Positions 18,801 through 27,371 are shown, counted from the first letter of the stretch. The stretch: 64,000 nucleotides of DNA from Sphingobacterium sp. ML3W (GCF_029542085.1 NZ_CP107036.1:6262001-6326000), one strand, 5' to 3'. Notes: generated by a model not told the origin, from the sequence alone. Numbers and translations: made by a program.

Positions 18801-19239
18801 GAACCTTAGGTTCAAATGATGCGACTTCCCTCATTTGAATCACGATGGTATTGTTTTTTAATGTATATGTTATAGGCTGTAGGGCAAGACATTTGTCGAG
18901 CGCTTCACGAAGCGGCATATCGGTCACGTTGATATCTATTCGTTTACTTTTCTCCAATACGTCATTTTTGTAGACAAAGTCGTAACCAGTCTGCTGTTTA
19001 ATCGCGTTGAATATAGCCTGCAGCGGGGCCTTTTCCATATAGAGTGTTACTTGCTGACCATTGGCAGCCAAAGACGATTGCAGAAAGGCAGCGGTTAGAA
19101 TAATACAGGTTAGGTATATTTTCATAAAGCCTTTTTTTAAAATAGATCCAGATGTTCCATTTATTAGGTTATAGTAACCTGATGTGTTAGCAACATTGGG
19201 ATAAGGGGAAAGATCCCCTTTGGTATTAGTAAACATCAT
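15817..19239 (-). CDS. SusC/RagA TonB-dependent transporter with STN signalling domain
   Basis: An outer-membrane glycan importer of about 1,140 residues. I use the ATG at 19239; an ATG at 19125 would place the signal peptide (KIYLTCIILTAAFLQSSLAA) at the very N-terminus and may be the true start. After the signal comes an STN domain (LYMEKAPLQAIFNAIKQQTG), then a carboxypeptidase-regulatory-like beta-sandwich, the TonB-box region EVVVVGFGQQRKENLTGSVS, the plug (GTMAGVTVT, IRVRGIGTLNNAGAMVVVDG) and the beta-barrel, which ends VHTLGLNVTF. The STN domain should pass the substrate signal to the FecR protein and sigma factor encoded just upstream. Confidence 0.96.
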   Translation of the reverse strand: MMFTNTKGDLSPYPNVANTSGYYNLINGTSGSILKKGFMKIYLTCIILTAAFLQSSLAANGQQVTLYMEKAPLQAIFNAIKQQTGYDFVYKNDVLEKSKRIDINVTDMPLREALDKCLALQPITYTLKNNTIVIQMREVASFEPKVQQLIATGTVRDSVKTLSGVNVMLKGSNGIGTTTDANGKFQLKIPHEGVLIFRYIGYKPQEVAADGKDALQVTMLSDQQNLQEVVVVGFGQQRKENLTGSVSTVRASQLTDRPVTSVGNALQGTMAGVTVTAANSGQPGRDAATIRVRGIGTLNNAGAMVVVDGMISTMNNVNPDDIESISVLKDAASAAIYGSRAANGVILITTKKGKEGKTILTYNTYVGKQSATGLFDYLPSWQAAGLYNQALRNEGKQPRYTEEEIEKFKNGSDPYNYPNTDWLDLAYRGNGIQQNHYLSVNGGNDKSRYMLSLGYFDQNGLIKKTNAKRYTSRFNLESKVNDQLKVHGNLAYTYSPLLEPQSSMPGVSGFTQVVRQINRIVPMIPYKYENGHYGSIADGNPLAWLESPSFNRENYYDFAGNVGADWEILKGLHFKPTLGFVSSIAQNKFFIADIQYYNAAGDKTFYQGPNKLTDKNTTFRRTTLQGLLDYTKSFGDHNIKVLGGYFQELTQYTENSAYRQRFLNNELSEINLGSTAGQTASGYGYEMALRSYFGRLNYDFAGKYLFEANLRYDGTSRFSPKHRWGAFPSFSAGWNLNKENFFEPVKESISALKIRGSWGKLGNQEVKANGDFPSAPYYPYITVISSDQNYTFGGASPIIATGVAPTSGANADLRWESTTTYGAGIDASFFKGKLDLTVDWFNRKTNDIILNVPVSGVYGLKPPTRNAGAVQNKGWEFVLGYKDNKGDFAYNGSFNISFIDNKITDLYGTGPYLTNTTIQEVGYPINSLYGYIADGIFQTKEEVEKHAVQSNRTGAGDLKYRDIDGNKVIDSDDKQYLGNYYPKTTFGLTLGGTYKNIDLMLFFQGAARVKTYLEGKLGEVGDAAGKPTSALLDTWTPENPGASLPRILYSQNQNNAIDNPSSFWVKDASYIRLKNLQVGYNFTSSIKKLGISRARIYYSGQNILTFSGLQDWIDPEASYSSGIYYYPQVKVHTLGLNVTF

Positions 19240-19349
19240 TTTATTTTTAGGATTAATCAATTAAAATTAATTTGGTCAGGATTCTAACTGTCTAAAGGTA
19301 TATGTAGTATTCGGTCACTATTTAGGAGAATCCATAGCTTGTTTTTTAT

Positions 19350-20495
19350 CTACGGTTTGATCATAATCCTCCTTCCTTTTAGATTAAAATGAATACCGGT
19401 CAGTTTGAGTACGTCCAATACTTCCTGTATATCTTTTGAGCGTGAGATTGACCCGCCGAGTTTTATTTTACCAATATTTTCTTCGTAGCTAACCTCCACA
19501 TCATACCAGCGCGAAATCTGTCGCATAATTTCTTCCAAGGGCATATCATCAAATGCAAAATCGCCTTGCTTCCAGGCAATAGACTGTGAAGCATCCACCT
19601 GCTTGAATGTTAGATTTTTATTATTGAGGATACTCTGTTGCCCGGGTTTTAATATTATCGAAGTATTTCGATCAGTCGGAGATACCTTTACGCTACCTTC
19701 TATTAATGTTGTTTTGACGGTTTCTTCGTCCTGATATGCATTAATATTGAAAGTTGTGCCTAATACCGTTACTATCTGCTTATCTGTCTCTACGATGAAA
19801 GGGAGTTTCTCGGCTTTCGTCACCTTTTTAGTAACCTCAAAATATCCTTCCCCCATTAATTTGACCCGTCTCTCTTTACCTGAGAAATTGGTTGGAAAGC
19901 TCAGTGATGAAGAAGCATTGAGCATTACTGAAGTACCATCTGCGAGCAGTAACTTAAACTTTCCACCTTTTGGGACTGTAATCGTATTTATTCCTTCGTC
20001 ATGTGGTGTTCCGTTCCTAAGTGTGTAACTCAAGATTCCTTTTTCCAACATCTGGATAGCGCCTCCGGTAGCAAAAGATAGATTCTCCGATGTCGTACTG
20101 TCCAGGTACATTGTACGTCCATCTGCAAGCTGCAATATTGCCTTATCTGAACCCGGGCGAACGAGTATAGCTTGTGGTTCCCGAATTTCCAGTAGGTTTT
20201 GAAAGTTCATCATCAGGACTATAGCTAAAAAAATAGCAACAGCAGCAATCATCGATGGTCTAAAAAGAAATTGAAATGGCTTATCTATTTTTTGTTTATC
20301 AGCAATCGTTTTATCTATTTTTTTCCATATAATATATTCGCGTATTTTTTTATTTCCATGTTTAGTTTCGTCCCATTCTTCTGTTTGAGATTCAATATGC
20401 TTGTAGAATGAAAATAGTTGATCTTCTTCTTGCTTGTTTGTTTTCTTTTTAAGGTATTTGCTGATGATACGCTGTATGGTCTTTCTATCTTTCAT
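19350..20495 (-). CDS. FecR-family anti-sigma factor
   Basis: A 381-residue inner-membrane protein from the ATG at 20495 (an in-frame TTG lies at 20534). A cytoplasmic N-terminus (RTIQRIISKYLKKKTNKQEE) is followed by a TM segment (MIAAVAIFLAIVLMMNF), a FecR domain (ILVRPGSDKAILQLADGRT, FKLLLADGTSVMLNASSSL, VKLMGEGYFEVTK) and a C-terminal DUF4974-type part (FAFDDMPLEEIMRQISRWYD). It should hold or activate the ECF sigma factor encoded 82 bp upstream, in response to the STN domain of the SusC protein. Confidence 0.95.
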   Translation of the reverse strand: MKDRKTIQRIISKYLKKKTNKQEEDQLFSFYKHIESQTEEWDETKHGNKKIREYIIWKKIDKTIADKQKIDKPFQFLFRPSMIAAVAIFLAIVLMMNFQNLLEIREPQAILVRPGSDKAILQLADGRTMYLDSTTSENLSFATGGAIQMLEKGILSYTLRNGTPHDEGINTITVPKGGKFKLLLADGTSVMLNASSSLSFPTNFSGKERRVKLMGEGYFEVTKKVTKAEKLPFIVETDKQIVTVLGTTFNINAYQDEETVKTTLIEGSVKVSPTDRNTSIILKPGQQSILNNKNLTFKQVDASQSIAWKQGDFAFDDMPLEEIMRQISRWYDVEVSYEENIGKIKLGGSISRSKDIQEVLDVLKLTGIHFNLKGRRIMIKP

Positions 20496-20577
20496 GTCTG
20501 TATTATAATTGTATGTGCAAAAAAAAAGCACCAACCCCTAAGAGTTGATGTTTTTAATTTTTTTAGCTTAACGTGAT

Positions 20578-21225
20578 CTATCGGAAAATATTGAGGATTG
20601 TTAATAAGAAAAGCGGTAAGGTCCATGGAGAGAGGTATTTTCTCATTTTTTTTATGGCAATGGTAATTTGGTTTTCTACGGTTTTTATTGAAATATTGAG
20701 GCGGGCTGCTATTTCCTTATTGGTGAGATGCTCCTTTCTGCTCAAGTAAAAAATTACACCGCATTTTTCGGGCAATTTTTCGATGCCTATTTTTAAAGCT
20801 TCTTCGATCTCTTTGTGATGCTCCTGAGAATCAAAAAATGCTGCTGGCAAATTAGCTAGCTCCATTACAAAGTTATTTCTACATTTTTTTTCGTTTATGC
20901 ACCTGAAGACCTGAAAACGTACTGCTGTAAATAAATAAGATTCCAGATTCTTTATCGACAAGGCCGAACGTCTGATCCAGAGCTGCGAAAATATCTCCTG
21001 AACAATATCCTCACACAATTCCCTGTCACGGAGAATATTGTAAGCTGCTAGATAAAGCCTGTCCCAAAACAGGGTATATAATTTTTCAAACGCGACCTTC
21101 GATCCACCATAAAGCGCTCCTAATAGGATTGTATTTTCATGTTGTTGAGTAGCTTTCTTTTCCGAATCTGATAAATTAACATTATGGATAATTTCCATAT
21201 TATTATAGTGGTAATTTTTTGCCAT
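20578..21225 (-). CDS. ECF sigma-70 factor of the PUL
   Basis: A 215-residue sigma factor. Region 2 reads AFEKLYTLFWDRLYLAAYN and LCEDIVQEIFSQLWIRR. Region 4 reads KCGVIFYLSRKEHLTNKEIA with the HTH AARLNISIKTVENQITIAI. The C-terminus WTLPLFLLTILNIF is hydrophobic. The gene is first in the sigma-FecR-SusC-SusD-GH2 series and should direct transcription of the downstream SusC operon. A second ATG at 21198 is also possible. Confidence 0.95.
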   Translation of the reverse strand: MAKNYHYNNMEIIHNVNLSDSEKKATQQHENTILLGALYGGSKVAFEKLYTLFWDRLYLAAYNILRDRELCEDIVQEIFSQLWIRRSALSIKNLESYLFTAVRFQVFRCINEKKCRNNFVMELANLPAAFFDSQEHHKEIEEALKIGIEKLPEKCGVIFYLSRKEHLTNKEIAARLNISIKTVENQITIAIKKMRKYLSPWTLPLFLLTILNIFR

Positions 21226-21445
21226 ATCCGTTGGTTCGAAAATGCGTCATTATTGAGATATTAAATCTCTACGCTGGTTAAATTGGTAAGTAATTCTTTA
21301 GTTGAGTGGTAAATTATGGCTACATTGATACACTCCCTTTGACGTGAGGATTATTATTGGGCGTTCTGCTTTGTATAATTGGTTTAGGAGTACCGTTTAT
21401 CAGACTCAATATATTTTAATCTAATTGAGAATTTTAATAGCTAAT

Positions 21446-21479
21446 AAAAAGCAACCTATTGATAAATAGGCCGCTTTTT
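21446..21479 (-). terminator. Terminator of the fimbrillin operon
   Basis: A stem built from AAAAAGC/GCTTTTT and CCTATT/AATAGG, with a small internal loop and a GATA loop, follows the fimbrillin-like gene. The run of T on the minus strand fits termination of that transcript. The rest of the 319-bp gap to the sigma gene (21226-21544) shows nothing I can name. Confidence 0.65.
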
Positions 21480-21544
21480 ACCATTATCTGTCAAGAACGC
21501 CTCCCCGTCAGATAACTATATTATCCATAAAAAGAACGCACAAA

Positions 21545-23200
21545 TTAATTTCTTACACAACGGACATTTTTCAACTGGGTTTCTACTAAATCCACGCCAA
21601 TTACCGACACATTGAGTAAGCTAGCTGTAAGGTCGTCATTGTGAATATTGAAAGCGCCTCTTTCGGCATGATAATACCATGCGCCAAAACCAAAAAGCCC
21701 ACCAAGGTTTACTCCTGATGTACCCGTCCATAATTCGGCACGGTTACCATAATTGGCCAGATTGATCTGTAAGACACCATTTACAAAAGCGAATGAATTA
21801 CTACCGCCGTTAAAGTTGAAATGAAGCTTGTTGCTCGGATAAGGAGCCGCTGTTCCGCTGGCGTCATATTCAAAGTAACCACGGTTATTGACTGACCCGT
21901 AAGTTGTTTGCTTACCGCCAACCCCTAATACTCCAGTGAGTTTTCTAAAGTCGCTTTCACTCGCTTGGCGCCAAACGCCAGTAGGATACACCTGGGCACA
22001 AGGGTCACTATTTACGCCAAATTGATCCGGAACCAGGCCTTTGAATGAGAAATATGTATTTCTTGCATTGGAGTGCGCGTACGTATGGTGAAAACGGTAG
22101 GGGTTGTGTCCGGCTTGGTAATAAATATTTTGTCTAGCCCATCTCGTTCCTTCAACAGTCAATGGTGATTCTATTAAATTGACTAGCAAATGGTGGCTAT
22201 TTCCTAATACAGGCGTGATGTTGAATGCGAAATTGACAGGAGTAGCTGAAAATTGGCGGGTGGAGTTGTCATCAATCTTTAAAGCTAAATTGGAGACACT
22301 CACTTTGATTCCGCCTGATACCGCTGCCGGATCGGCTGTGTAGGTATAGGCAATTTTAGCATCTTGATAGAGTGCATTGATGTCCTTAAAATCGACAAAT
22401 GGAATTTCGTGATCTGCAGCTGCAAGGTCACTTAAGGCGCCGCTGGCGATATCAATCGAAGCCGTTTTTATTCCGGCTACAGCGACTTTTGCACCTGTCA
22501 TATTTGCAAACATACCTTGTGTATTCAATTCTATCCCAAGTCGTGAAAATTTGTGACTGAACATGATATTAATAGGCACGTTTACGTTACTGCCACCAGT
22601 AGGCACCGATACCTCGCCCGAAGTATATAAGATATCTTTTCCTCCCGGAAGGCTGATTTTTGTATTTGCAGAAGTCACGTCAGGGACATCATCAGTTGTG
22701 TTGTAAGAAAGGGCCACCCATTTATAGGTTTTCCCTTGCGTTACATCAATAGTTCCTTGCGTTCCGGCAATAAATTGCTCAGATGAAATTAATTGTGTTC
22801 CATCTTGCGAAAACAAGTATAGACGGTATTTTACACCATTTTCTATAGCGGCAGCTCTTGTAGAGCTACCGTTATTTGAAGCTGCTTTCGTTAAAGATTG
22901 TGCTGCCGTGAATGGTACGTTGTTATCTGTCTGTAGGACCGCATCAAATTCTGGAAATTCTAACACTTTTGTATTCCCTGAGCTTGATTCAGCTACTTTT
23001 GCTTGCGAACCTTTTGTCGATATATTTTGATTTTCATTAATTCCCGACACGTTCAACATTAATTTTGTCCCCTCGACTTTGGCTGTTTCTTCGATTTGTT
23101 CCCTGTCTTTCGAGCAACTCGAAAAAGTGCCGCTCCCTACTAGCAACAATGCAATAGAAACGGCCGTCCAGTTTAATTGGTTTTTATATAATACTTTCAT
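21545..23200 (-). CDS. Fimbrillin-like lipoprotein (Mfa1/FimA type)
   Basis: A 551-residue exported lipoprotein (lipobox GTFSSC). The fimbrillin-like N-terminal domain has KYRLYLFSQDGTQLI and GKTYKWVALSYNTTDDVP, and the second sandwich starts INIMFSHKFSRLGIELN. The C-terminal part, with FRKLTGVLGVGG, AELWTGTSG and the end VRCVRN, resembles the FISUMP-type domains often found at the tip of such proteins. It may be a minor or tip fimbrial subunit on the cell surface. The gene follows a 53-codon Gly-rich peptide gene after 36 bp and is followed by a terminator. The TPR-HTH regulator upstream probably controls it. Confidence 0.8.
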   Translation of the reverse strand: MKVLYKNQLNWTAVSIALLLVGSGTFSSCSKDREQIEETAKVEGTKLMLNVSGINENQNISTKGSQAKVAESSSGNTKVLEFPEFDAVLQTDNNVPFTAAQSLTKAASNNGSSTRAAAIENGVKYRLYLFSQDGTQLISSEQFIAGTQGTIDVTQGKTYKWVALSYNTTDDVPDVTSANTKISLPGGKDILYTSGEVSVPTGGSNVNVPINIMFSHKFSRLGIELNTQGMFANMTGAKVAVAGIKTASIDIASGALSDLAAADHEIPFVDFKDINALYQDAKIAYTYTADPAAVSGGIKVSVSNLALKIDDNSTRQFSATPVNFAFNITPVLGNSHHLLVNLIESPLTVEGTRWARQNIYYQAGHNPYRFHHTYAHSNARNTYFSFKGLVPDQFGVNSDPCAQVYPTGVWRQASESDFRKLTGVLGVGGKQTTYGSVNNRGYFEYDASGTAAPYPSNKLHFNFNGGSNSFAFVNGVLQINLANYGNRAELWTGTSGVNLGGLFGFGAWYYHAERGAFNIHNDDLTASLLNVSVIGVDLVETQLKNVRCVRN

Positions 23201-23236
23201 AAGAAATCTTGATTTTTAGTTCTTTAATAGCCTATT

Positions 23237-23398
23237 TTACAAATCTCCATTACCACTACCATCCGAACCATCGCCCCAGTCACCCACCCCTGGGTTGGGC
23301 GTTCCTGTTCCTCCCGAACCTGCAGCAATCCCTTGCTCTAGTTCAATAGTAAGCACGTTAATAGCTGGTGCTTCATAATTTTTCTTTTCTGTTTTCAT
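23237..23398 (-). CDS. Small Gly/Asp-rich peptide of the fimbrillin operon
   Basis: A 53-residue ORF that reads MKTEKKNYEAPAINVLTIEL, then EQGIAAGSGG, and ends in a Gly/Asp/Pro tail with no hydrophobic core. Short proteins starting MKK-YE-P-I-V-EIE-E--IAAGS are common in Bacteroidetes next to fimbrial or exported-protein genes; their function is unknown to me. It lies 36 bp upstream of the fimbrillin-like gene and follows the promoter-like element at 23506-23563, so the two genes are probably cotranscribed. Confidence 0.7.
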   Translation of the reverse strand: MKTEKKNYEAPAINVLTIELEQGIAAGSGGTGTPNPGVGDWGDGSDGSGNGDL

Positions 23399-23505
23399 TT
23401 TTAATTTTATTTAAGTTTAAATCACTATTAAATGATTAGTGTTCGGACTACCTGACATTGACCCCAAGCTTTTCAGAGAGCGAGGAAAGTCATAATAGAA
23501 TCCGA

Positions 23506-23563
23506 TACAAACTTGAATATTTTGTGAAATAGAAAAGAAAATTCATCCCCCCCCAAGAACTAC
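23506..23563 (-). promoter_or_regulatory. Shared promoter-like element 1 (upstream of the fimbrillin operon)
   Basis: CCCCCCAAGAACTAC (23549-23563) and TACAAACTTGAA (23506-23517) stand 43 bp apart, start to start. The same two words recur 41 bp apart at 26293-26348, upstream of another minus-strand gene. Read on the minus strand they give GTAGTTCTTGGGGGG followed by TTCAAGTTTGTA, about 100 nt before the start codon in both cases. I take this as a common activator or promoter element. Confidence 0.5.
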
Positions 23564-23730
23564 TCTTGTGTTTTTAAGGTGTTGATTTTAAGTGTTTTAA
23601 TTTTATTTTGAATATTCTAGGTAAGCTTTAAATTACAGTGTTTTTTATAGATTTCATGAAAATAGCATTATCTGTTATGACAATAAATGTTATAGAAAAA
23701 AAAGATAAATTGATTTTTAAGAGGTGCTTC

Positions 23731-25245
23731 TTAACTTGTGGTTGGTTGGCTGTCGTCCACATGGTTTCTCAGCCAGAGGATGAAATCCTCTTCCGGAGCG
23801 AGTCCTAGCTTTTTTCTCAGGTTATAACGATTGTTTTCAATTGTTTTTGTTGCTTTGAACGTATAGTCAGCAATCTCTTTTGTTGAGAAGCCTAGATAGA
23901 TATAAGCACATAGGATTAACTCAGATGATTTGAAATTTGCGTCAATGCATAGCATCCTTTTTAAAAATTTAGGGTGAACCTCTTGGAAACGAGCCCAAAA
24001 TGTTGGTGAATTTTTTTTCGCTAACGCTATAAGGTCTGAAAATGATTCATTTACTTTCAATTCCAGTGTCTCGATGAGCTGTTTGTTTTGCGCTATTTCA
24101 ATTTCCTTTGCAGAGAGTAGTTTCTTCTTCTTTAATTTGTATTTCCTGTATTTCCATAACAATAGTAGTAGTGTGACCAAAAAAGCTATGGCGAGCAACA
24201 TGTTTAATAGCTCGTCTCTATTTTTTATTATTAATTCTTGTTTTTCAATATTGTCTAATACTGCTTGTACCCGTTTTCTATTCTTGTTTTCGTCAATTAA
24301 TCGTTCAGAAGCAGATAGCTTTAGGTACTTTTCCTCGTTATCGTACTGTTGCAATTTGCCATAGCTTTTCGATATTTTTAAATACAAGTCCGCTGATGTA
24401 GATCGGTTGCAAGTTCTTTTTTGTTTGTCAGCTAGGGCAAGTAAATAATTCTCGATGGCTTTTTCCGTGTCTCCGGTCTGCATATAATAATCGGCATACA
24501 ATTCCAGAAAAAGGGTACGTTGCTTATTATCTATTAGAGCCTGTTTGTAAGCAAGCTGGATAAAAGGAAAAGCTTCATTAGGCTTAAACTGTTCTATGTA
24601 GATCATCGCCCTATAATAAAATAGATTTGCTTTTACTTTATAGATTTTTTTTAAGCGATTATAAATAGAGTCGGGGACTGTTTCTACATGTTCTAGAGCT
24701 AATTCACTATAATGTTGGGCGGGTGGATAATCGTTGATTATGGTGTAAGAAATTCCGAGGGCAGCGAGACTCAGTGCTGCAGTCATCGCAGATTCAGGAT
24801 CTTTTCTTGATAATGTCAGATCAATTACTTCCTGGTGCTGTTTAGCTTGCTGTTTATAGAGATGAAGTCGAGAATAATGAAATCCTTTCAAGGCCAGCAG
24901 ACGCGCTTTTAGCGGCTTGTACGTCTTTGATGCATTTTCGTTGAGCCCCTTTTCGATATATGGATATGATTTTTCATATTCTTCCAGCATGTTGAGGCAA
25001 TAAGCTATATAATAATAAGTTTCTGCTTTACGTCTAGAATCTGTTGTTTTATCGGCGATGATACTGGCCTTTTTTGCATATTCTAAAGATATGAGGTAAT
25101 TATTTTCGAGTGACTGATCTGCTTGCCGCAAGAGAGAGTCAATTGTTGATTTGTTGGCCTTATCTCGATCACAGGAATGTAAATTGACGATACAGAAAAA
25201 TAATGATAGAAATTTCAAAAGGGTCCCTAAAATACTGTTTAACAT
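23731..25245 (-). CDS. TPR lipoprotein/membrane regulator with LuxR-like C-terminal HTH
   Basis: A 504-residue protein. A lipoprotein-like N-terminus (FFCIVNLHSC) leads into TPR repeats (about 40-310), followed by a TM segment (ELLNMLLAIAFLVTLLLLLW), a coiled stretch, and a C-terminal HTH (GFSTKEIADYTFKATKTIEN, then NRYNLRKKLGL) like that of LuxR/GerE regulators. This periplasm-TM-cytoplasmic HTH design is common in Bacteroidetes and suggests one-component signalling across the inner membrane. It lies upstream of the fimbrillin operon on the same strand, with the shared promoter-like element between them, so it may regulate that operon. The 314 bp between it and the next gene (25246-25559) hold nothing I can identify. 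Confidence 0.85.
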   Translation of the reverse strand: MLNSILGTLLKFLSLFFCIVNLHSCDRDKANKSTIDSLLRQADQSLENNYLISLEYAKKASIIADKTTDSRRKAETYYYIAYCLNMLEEYEKSYPYIEKGLNENASKTYKPLKARLLALKGFHYSRLHLYKQQAKQHQEVIDLTLSRKDPESAMTAALSLAALGISYTIINDYPPAQHYSELALEHVETVPDSIYNRLKKIYKVKANLFYYRAMIYIEQFKPNEAFPFIQLAYKQALIDNKQRTLFLELYADYYMQTGDTEKAIENYLLALADKQKRTCNRSTSADLYLKISKSYGKLQQYDNEEKYLKLSASERLIDENKNRKRVQAVLDNIEKQELIIKNRDELLNMLLAIAFLVTLLLLLWKYRKYKLKKKKLLSAKEIEIAQNKQLIETLELKVNESFSDLIALAKKNSPTFWARFQEVHPKFLKRMLCIDANFKSSELILCAYIYLGFSTKEIADYTFKATKTIENNRYNLRKKLGLAPEEDFILWLRNHVDDSQPTTS

Positions 25246-25559
25246 AATTAGTAGATTAATATTCTCAATATTATATAATACTTAAGAAGAGAAATTAATA
25301 ATTTTTATTCCTAAGACGTGTCAAGTGTAAGAAGCTAGGTTTCGTTCGGAAAGTAATTATTCAAACGTCGGTCAATTATATAAAGATATAAAAAAGACCG
25401 TTATAGAAATCTTTCATTTTACAGCTTGCTAACAAGACCTTGGCCACTATGTTGTATTAAAATTTCAATAATGGATTACATTTTTTTGTAAATTGTTGTC
25501 ATTATGGGTGGCGTAGGTTTTAATTTTTTAATATTATTTAGTACATCTTAGAAAATCAG

Positions 25560-25946
25560 ATGCAAGAAAACAAAAATGAAATCCTCAAACGAGGTACAGA
25601 AATTACCCAAAGATATTTTGAGTTTTTGAACCAACATATTGATGACGTTGTGTCGGGTAGAGTCATAGAATTTATGGAAATTAACGAGATCGCGAGCGCA
25701 TTGTTTCTTTCGCATACCCATTTAACCGATACAATACAAAAAGAAACAGGAAATCATCCTTGTTATTATTATGATTTAAAAATTATAGATAGGGCAAAGG
25801 AGTTACTTTCATCATCCGCTACCCCTATAGCGGAGATTGCACGTGTACTGACTTACGATCCTTCTAATTTTTCCAAGTTCTTTAAAAAGTTTGTAGGGAA
25901 AACCCCTGGACAATACCGCAAGAATCTAAAAAACAAAGAGGCATAA
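25560..25946 (+). CDS. AraC-type DNA-binding protein, HTH domain only
   Basis: A 128-residue protein that is essentially one AraC/XylS DNA-binding domain. The first HTH is in FMEINEIASALFLSHTHLTD, and the second has PIAEIARVLTYDPSNFSKFF followed by the family end KKFVGKTPGQYRK. The usual N-terminal ligand-binding domain is absent. It lies about 630 bp upstream of the short-chain dehydrogenase gene on the same strand and may regulate it. The fimbrial block is the other candidate target. Confidence 0.85.
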   Translation: MQENKNEILKRGTEITQRYFEFLNQHIDDVVSGRVIEFMEINEIASALFLSHTHLTDTIQKETGNHPCYYYDLKIIDRAKELLSSSATPIAEIARVLTYDPSNFSKFFKKFVGKTPGQYRKNLKNKEA

Positions 25947-26015
25947 AGACTAAGCATAAAATTTAATAACTCGTTGCTATTAAAGTACCCTGTCCTATCG
26001 TTGAACTAAATATTG

Positions 26016-26195
26016 CTAGTTCAAGTCATTTGCACTATTTCTTACATGCTCTCTTAACCACGTTATAATTGTTCGCCTATCGAGAATATTATATTTTTCC
26101 ATTGCTTCTTCGAGGAATAGTTCCCCTTTTACGATAGAAAGAACAATAAGTTCTTTATACTCTTTGGAATAGCGGTTAGCAGAATTCTTTTTCAT
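26016..26195 (-). CDS. 59-residue HTH protein resembling a transposase OrfA N-terminus
   Basis: The ORF begins MKKNSANRYSKEYKELIVLS and continues KGELFLEEAMEKYNI, LDRRTIITWLREH. It looks like the helix-turn-helix of IS3-type transposase OrfA (YS-E-K--IV-----G--S--EA---Y-I----I--W) but ends soon after. There is no OrfB and no inverted repeats next to it. It has the promoter-like element shared with the fimbrillin operon about 100 bp upstream, which suggests it is expressed and possibly domesticated as a small regulator. The assignment comes from motif spacing only. Confidence 0.55.
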   Translation of the reverse strand: MKKNSANRYSKEYKELIVLSIVKGELFLEEAMEKYNILDRRTIITWLREHVRNSANDLN

Positions 26196-26292
26196 AATTT
26201 TTAGTTATAGTGTTAAATAATCAGTTAAGCTTTCATATCAAATTGTAAGAAGACGGAAGTTTGAAAAATTCCGGGAAGTATCACATACCTAC

Positions 26293-26348
26293 TACAAACT
26301 TGAAAAGTATTTTTTAAGAATTGAAAAAACTTACCCCCCAAGAACTAC
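26293..26348 (-). promoter_or_regulatory. Shared promoter-like element 2 (upstream of the 59-residue HTH gene)
   Basis: TACAAACTTGAA (26293-26304) and CCCCCCAAGAACTAC (26334-26348) repeat the pair seen at 23506-23563 with almost the same spacing. The remaining part of the 379-bp gap (26196-26574) has no gene I can support and must also hold the dehydrogenase promoter. Confidence 0.5.
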
Positions 26349-26574
26349 CCTCTAAGCTAATTAATCATTTAATATTTGGTTATTTAAGACTATATATTAA
26401 AAAAATGTAGTGTACTAATGATCGTAAAGAGTGAAGGATGATTCACAAGGAATAACGGAGGGAGCAAAAGTTAAAATCAGCGACAATTGAAATTCCGAAA
26501 AGCTCACCATAAAATCTACAAATGGGATGAACATCTTTGTACTAACAATTTTAAAACATTAAATAACGAGAAAA

Positions 26575-27330
26575 ATGGCAAGAAACGATTTAAATGGAAA
26601 AGTAGTTTTAATTGCGGGTGGCGCAAAAAACTTAGGGGGCTTATTAAGCCGGGATTTTGCTTCAAAAGGAGCAAAAATTGTTGTTCATTACAATAGTGAA
26701 AGCACAAAAGCGGACGCCGAAAAGACTTTGGCAGATATCAATAACGCAGGCGGTGAAGCATTTTTATTCCAGGCCGATCTGACTGATGTCAAGAATATCG
26801 TAAAGCTATTTGATGCCGCAATCGAGCGGTTTGGAGGAGTTGATATCGCCATTAATACAGTTGGAAAGGTTTTGAAAAAACCATTTGCCGAAACGACAGA
26901 GGAGGAATACGATAGTATGAGTAACATTAATTCCAAAGTGGCCTACTTTTTCATACAGGAGGCGGGCAAGAGATTAAATGATAATGGAAAGATCAACACA
27001 ATCGTAACCTCATTGCTTGCGGCATATACTGGATATTATTCAACCTATGCTGGGGCCAAAGCACCAGTAGAGCACTTTACACGAGCAGCATCCAAAGAGT
27101 TTGGCGCCAGAGGTATTTCGGTTACAGCAGTTGCGCCGGGACCAATGGACACCCCATTTTTCTATGGTCAAGAAACAGATGATGCGGTAGCTTATCACAA
27201 ATCAGCTTCAGCATTGGGTGGACTAACAGATATTAAAGATATCGCGCCACTTGTGGAGTTTTTGGTAACAGATGGTTGGTGGGTGACAGGGCAGACTATT
27301 TTCGCAAATGGAGGTTACACCACACGATAA
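26575..27330 (+). CDS. Short-chain dehydrogenase/reductase (SDR)
   Basis: A 251-residue classical SDR. The Rossmann cofactor loop is AGGAKNLGGLLSR (the TGXXXGXG position), NTVG takes the place of NNAG, and the catalytic set is Ser in VTSLLAAYTGYYS plus Tyr and Lys in YAGAKAPVEHF. The C-terminus WWVTGQTIFANGGYTTR is typical of 3-oxoacyl-ACP reductase-like members. It should reduce or oxidise an unknown substrate with NAD(P)H in the cytoplasm. A terminator follows at once, so it is probably transcribed alone. Confidence 0.92.
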   Translation: MARNDLNGKVVLIAGGAKNLGGLLSRDFASKGAKIVVHYNSESTKADAEKTLADINNAGGEAFLFQADLTDVKNIVKLFDAAIERFGGVDIAINTVGKVLKKPFAETTEEEYDSMSNINSKVAYFFIQEAGKRLNDNGKINTIVTSLLAAYTGYYSTYAGAKAPVEHFTRAASKEFGARGISVTAVAPGPMDTPFFYGQETDDAVAYHKSASALGGLTDIKDIAPLVEFLVTDGWWVTGQTIFANGGYTTR

Positions 27331-27338
27331 TAGAAGAT

Positions 27339-27371
27339 ATAGCGGCAAGTAATTTAGTTATTTGCCGCTAT
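27339..27371. terminator. Terminator after the SDR gene
   Basis: ATAGCGGCAA (27339-27348) and TTGCCGCTAT (27362-27371) form a 10-bp stem just after the SDR stop. Confidence 0.65.
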
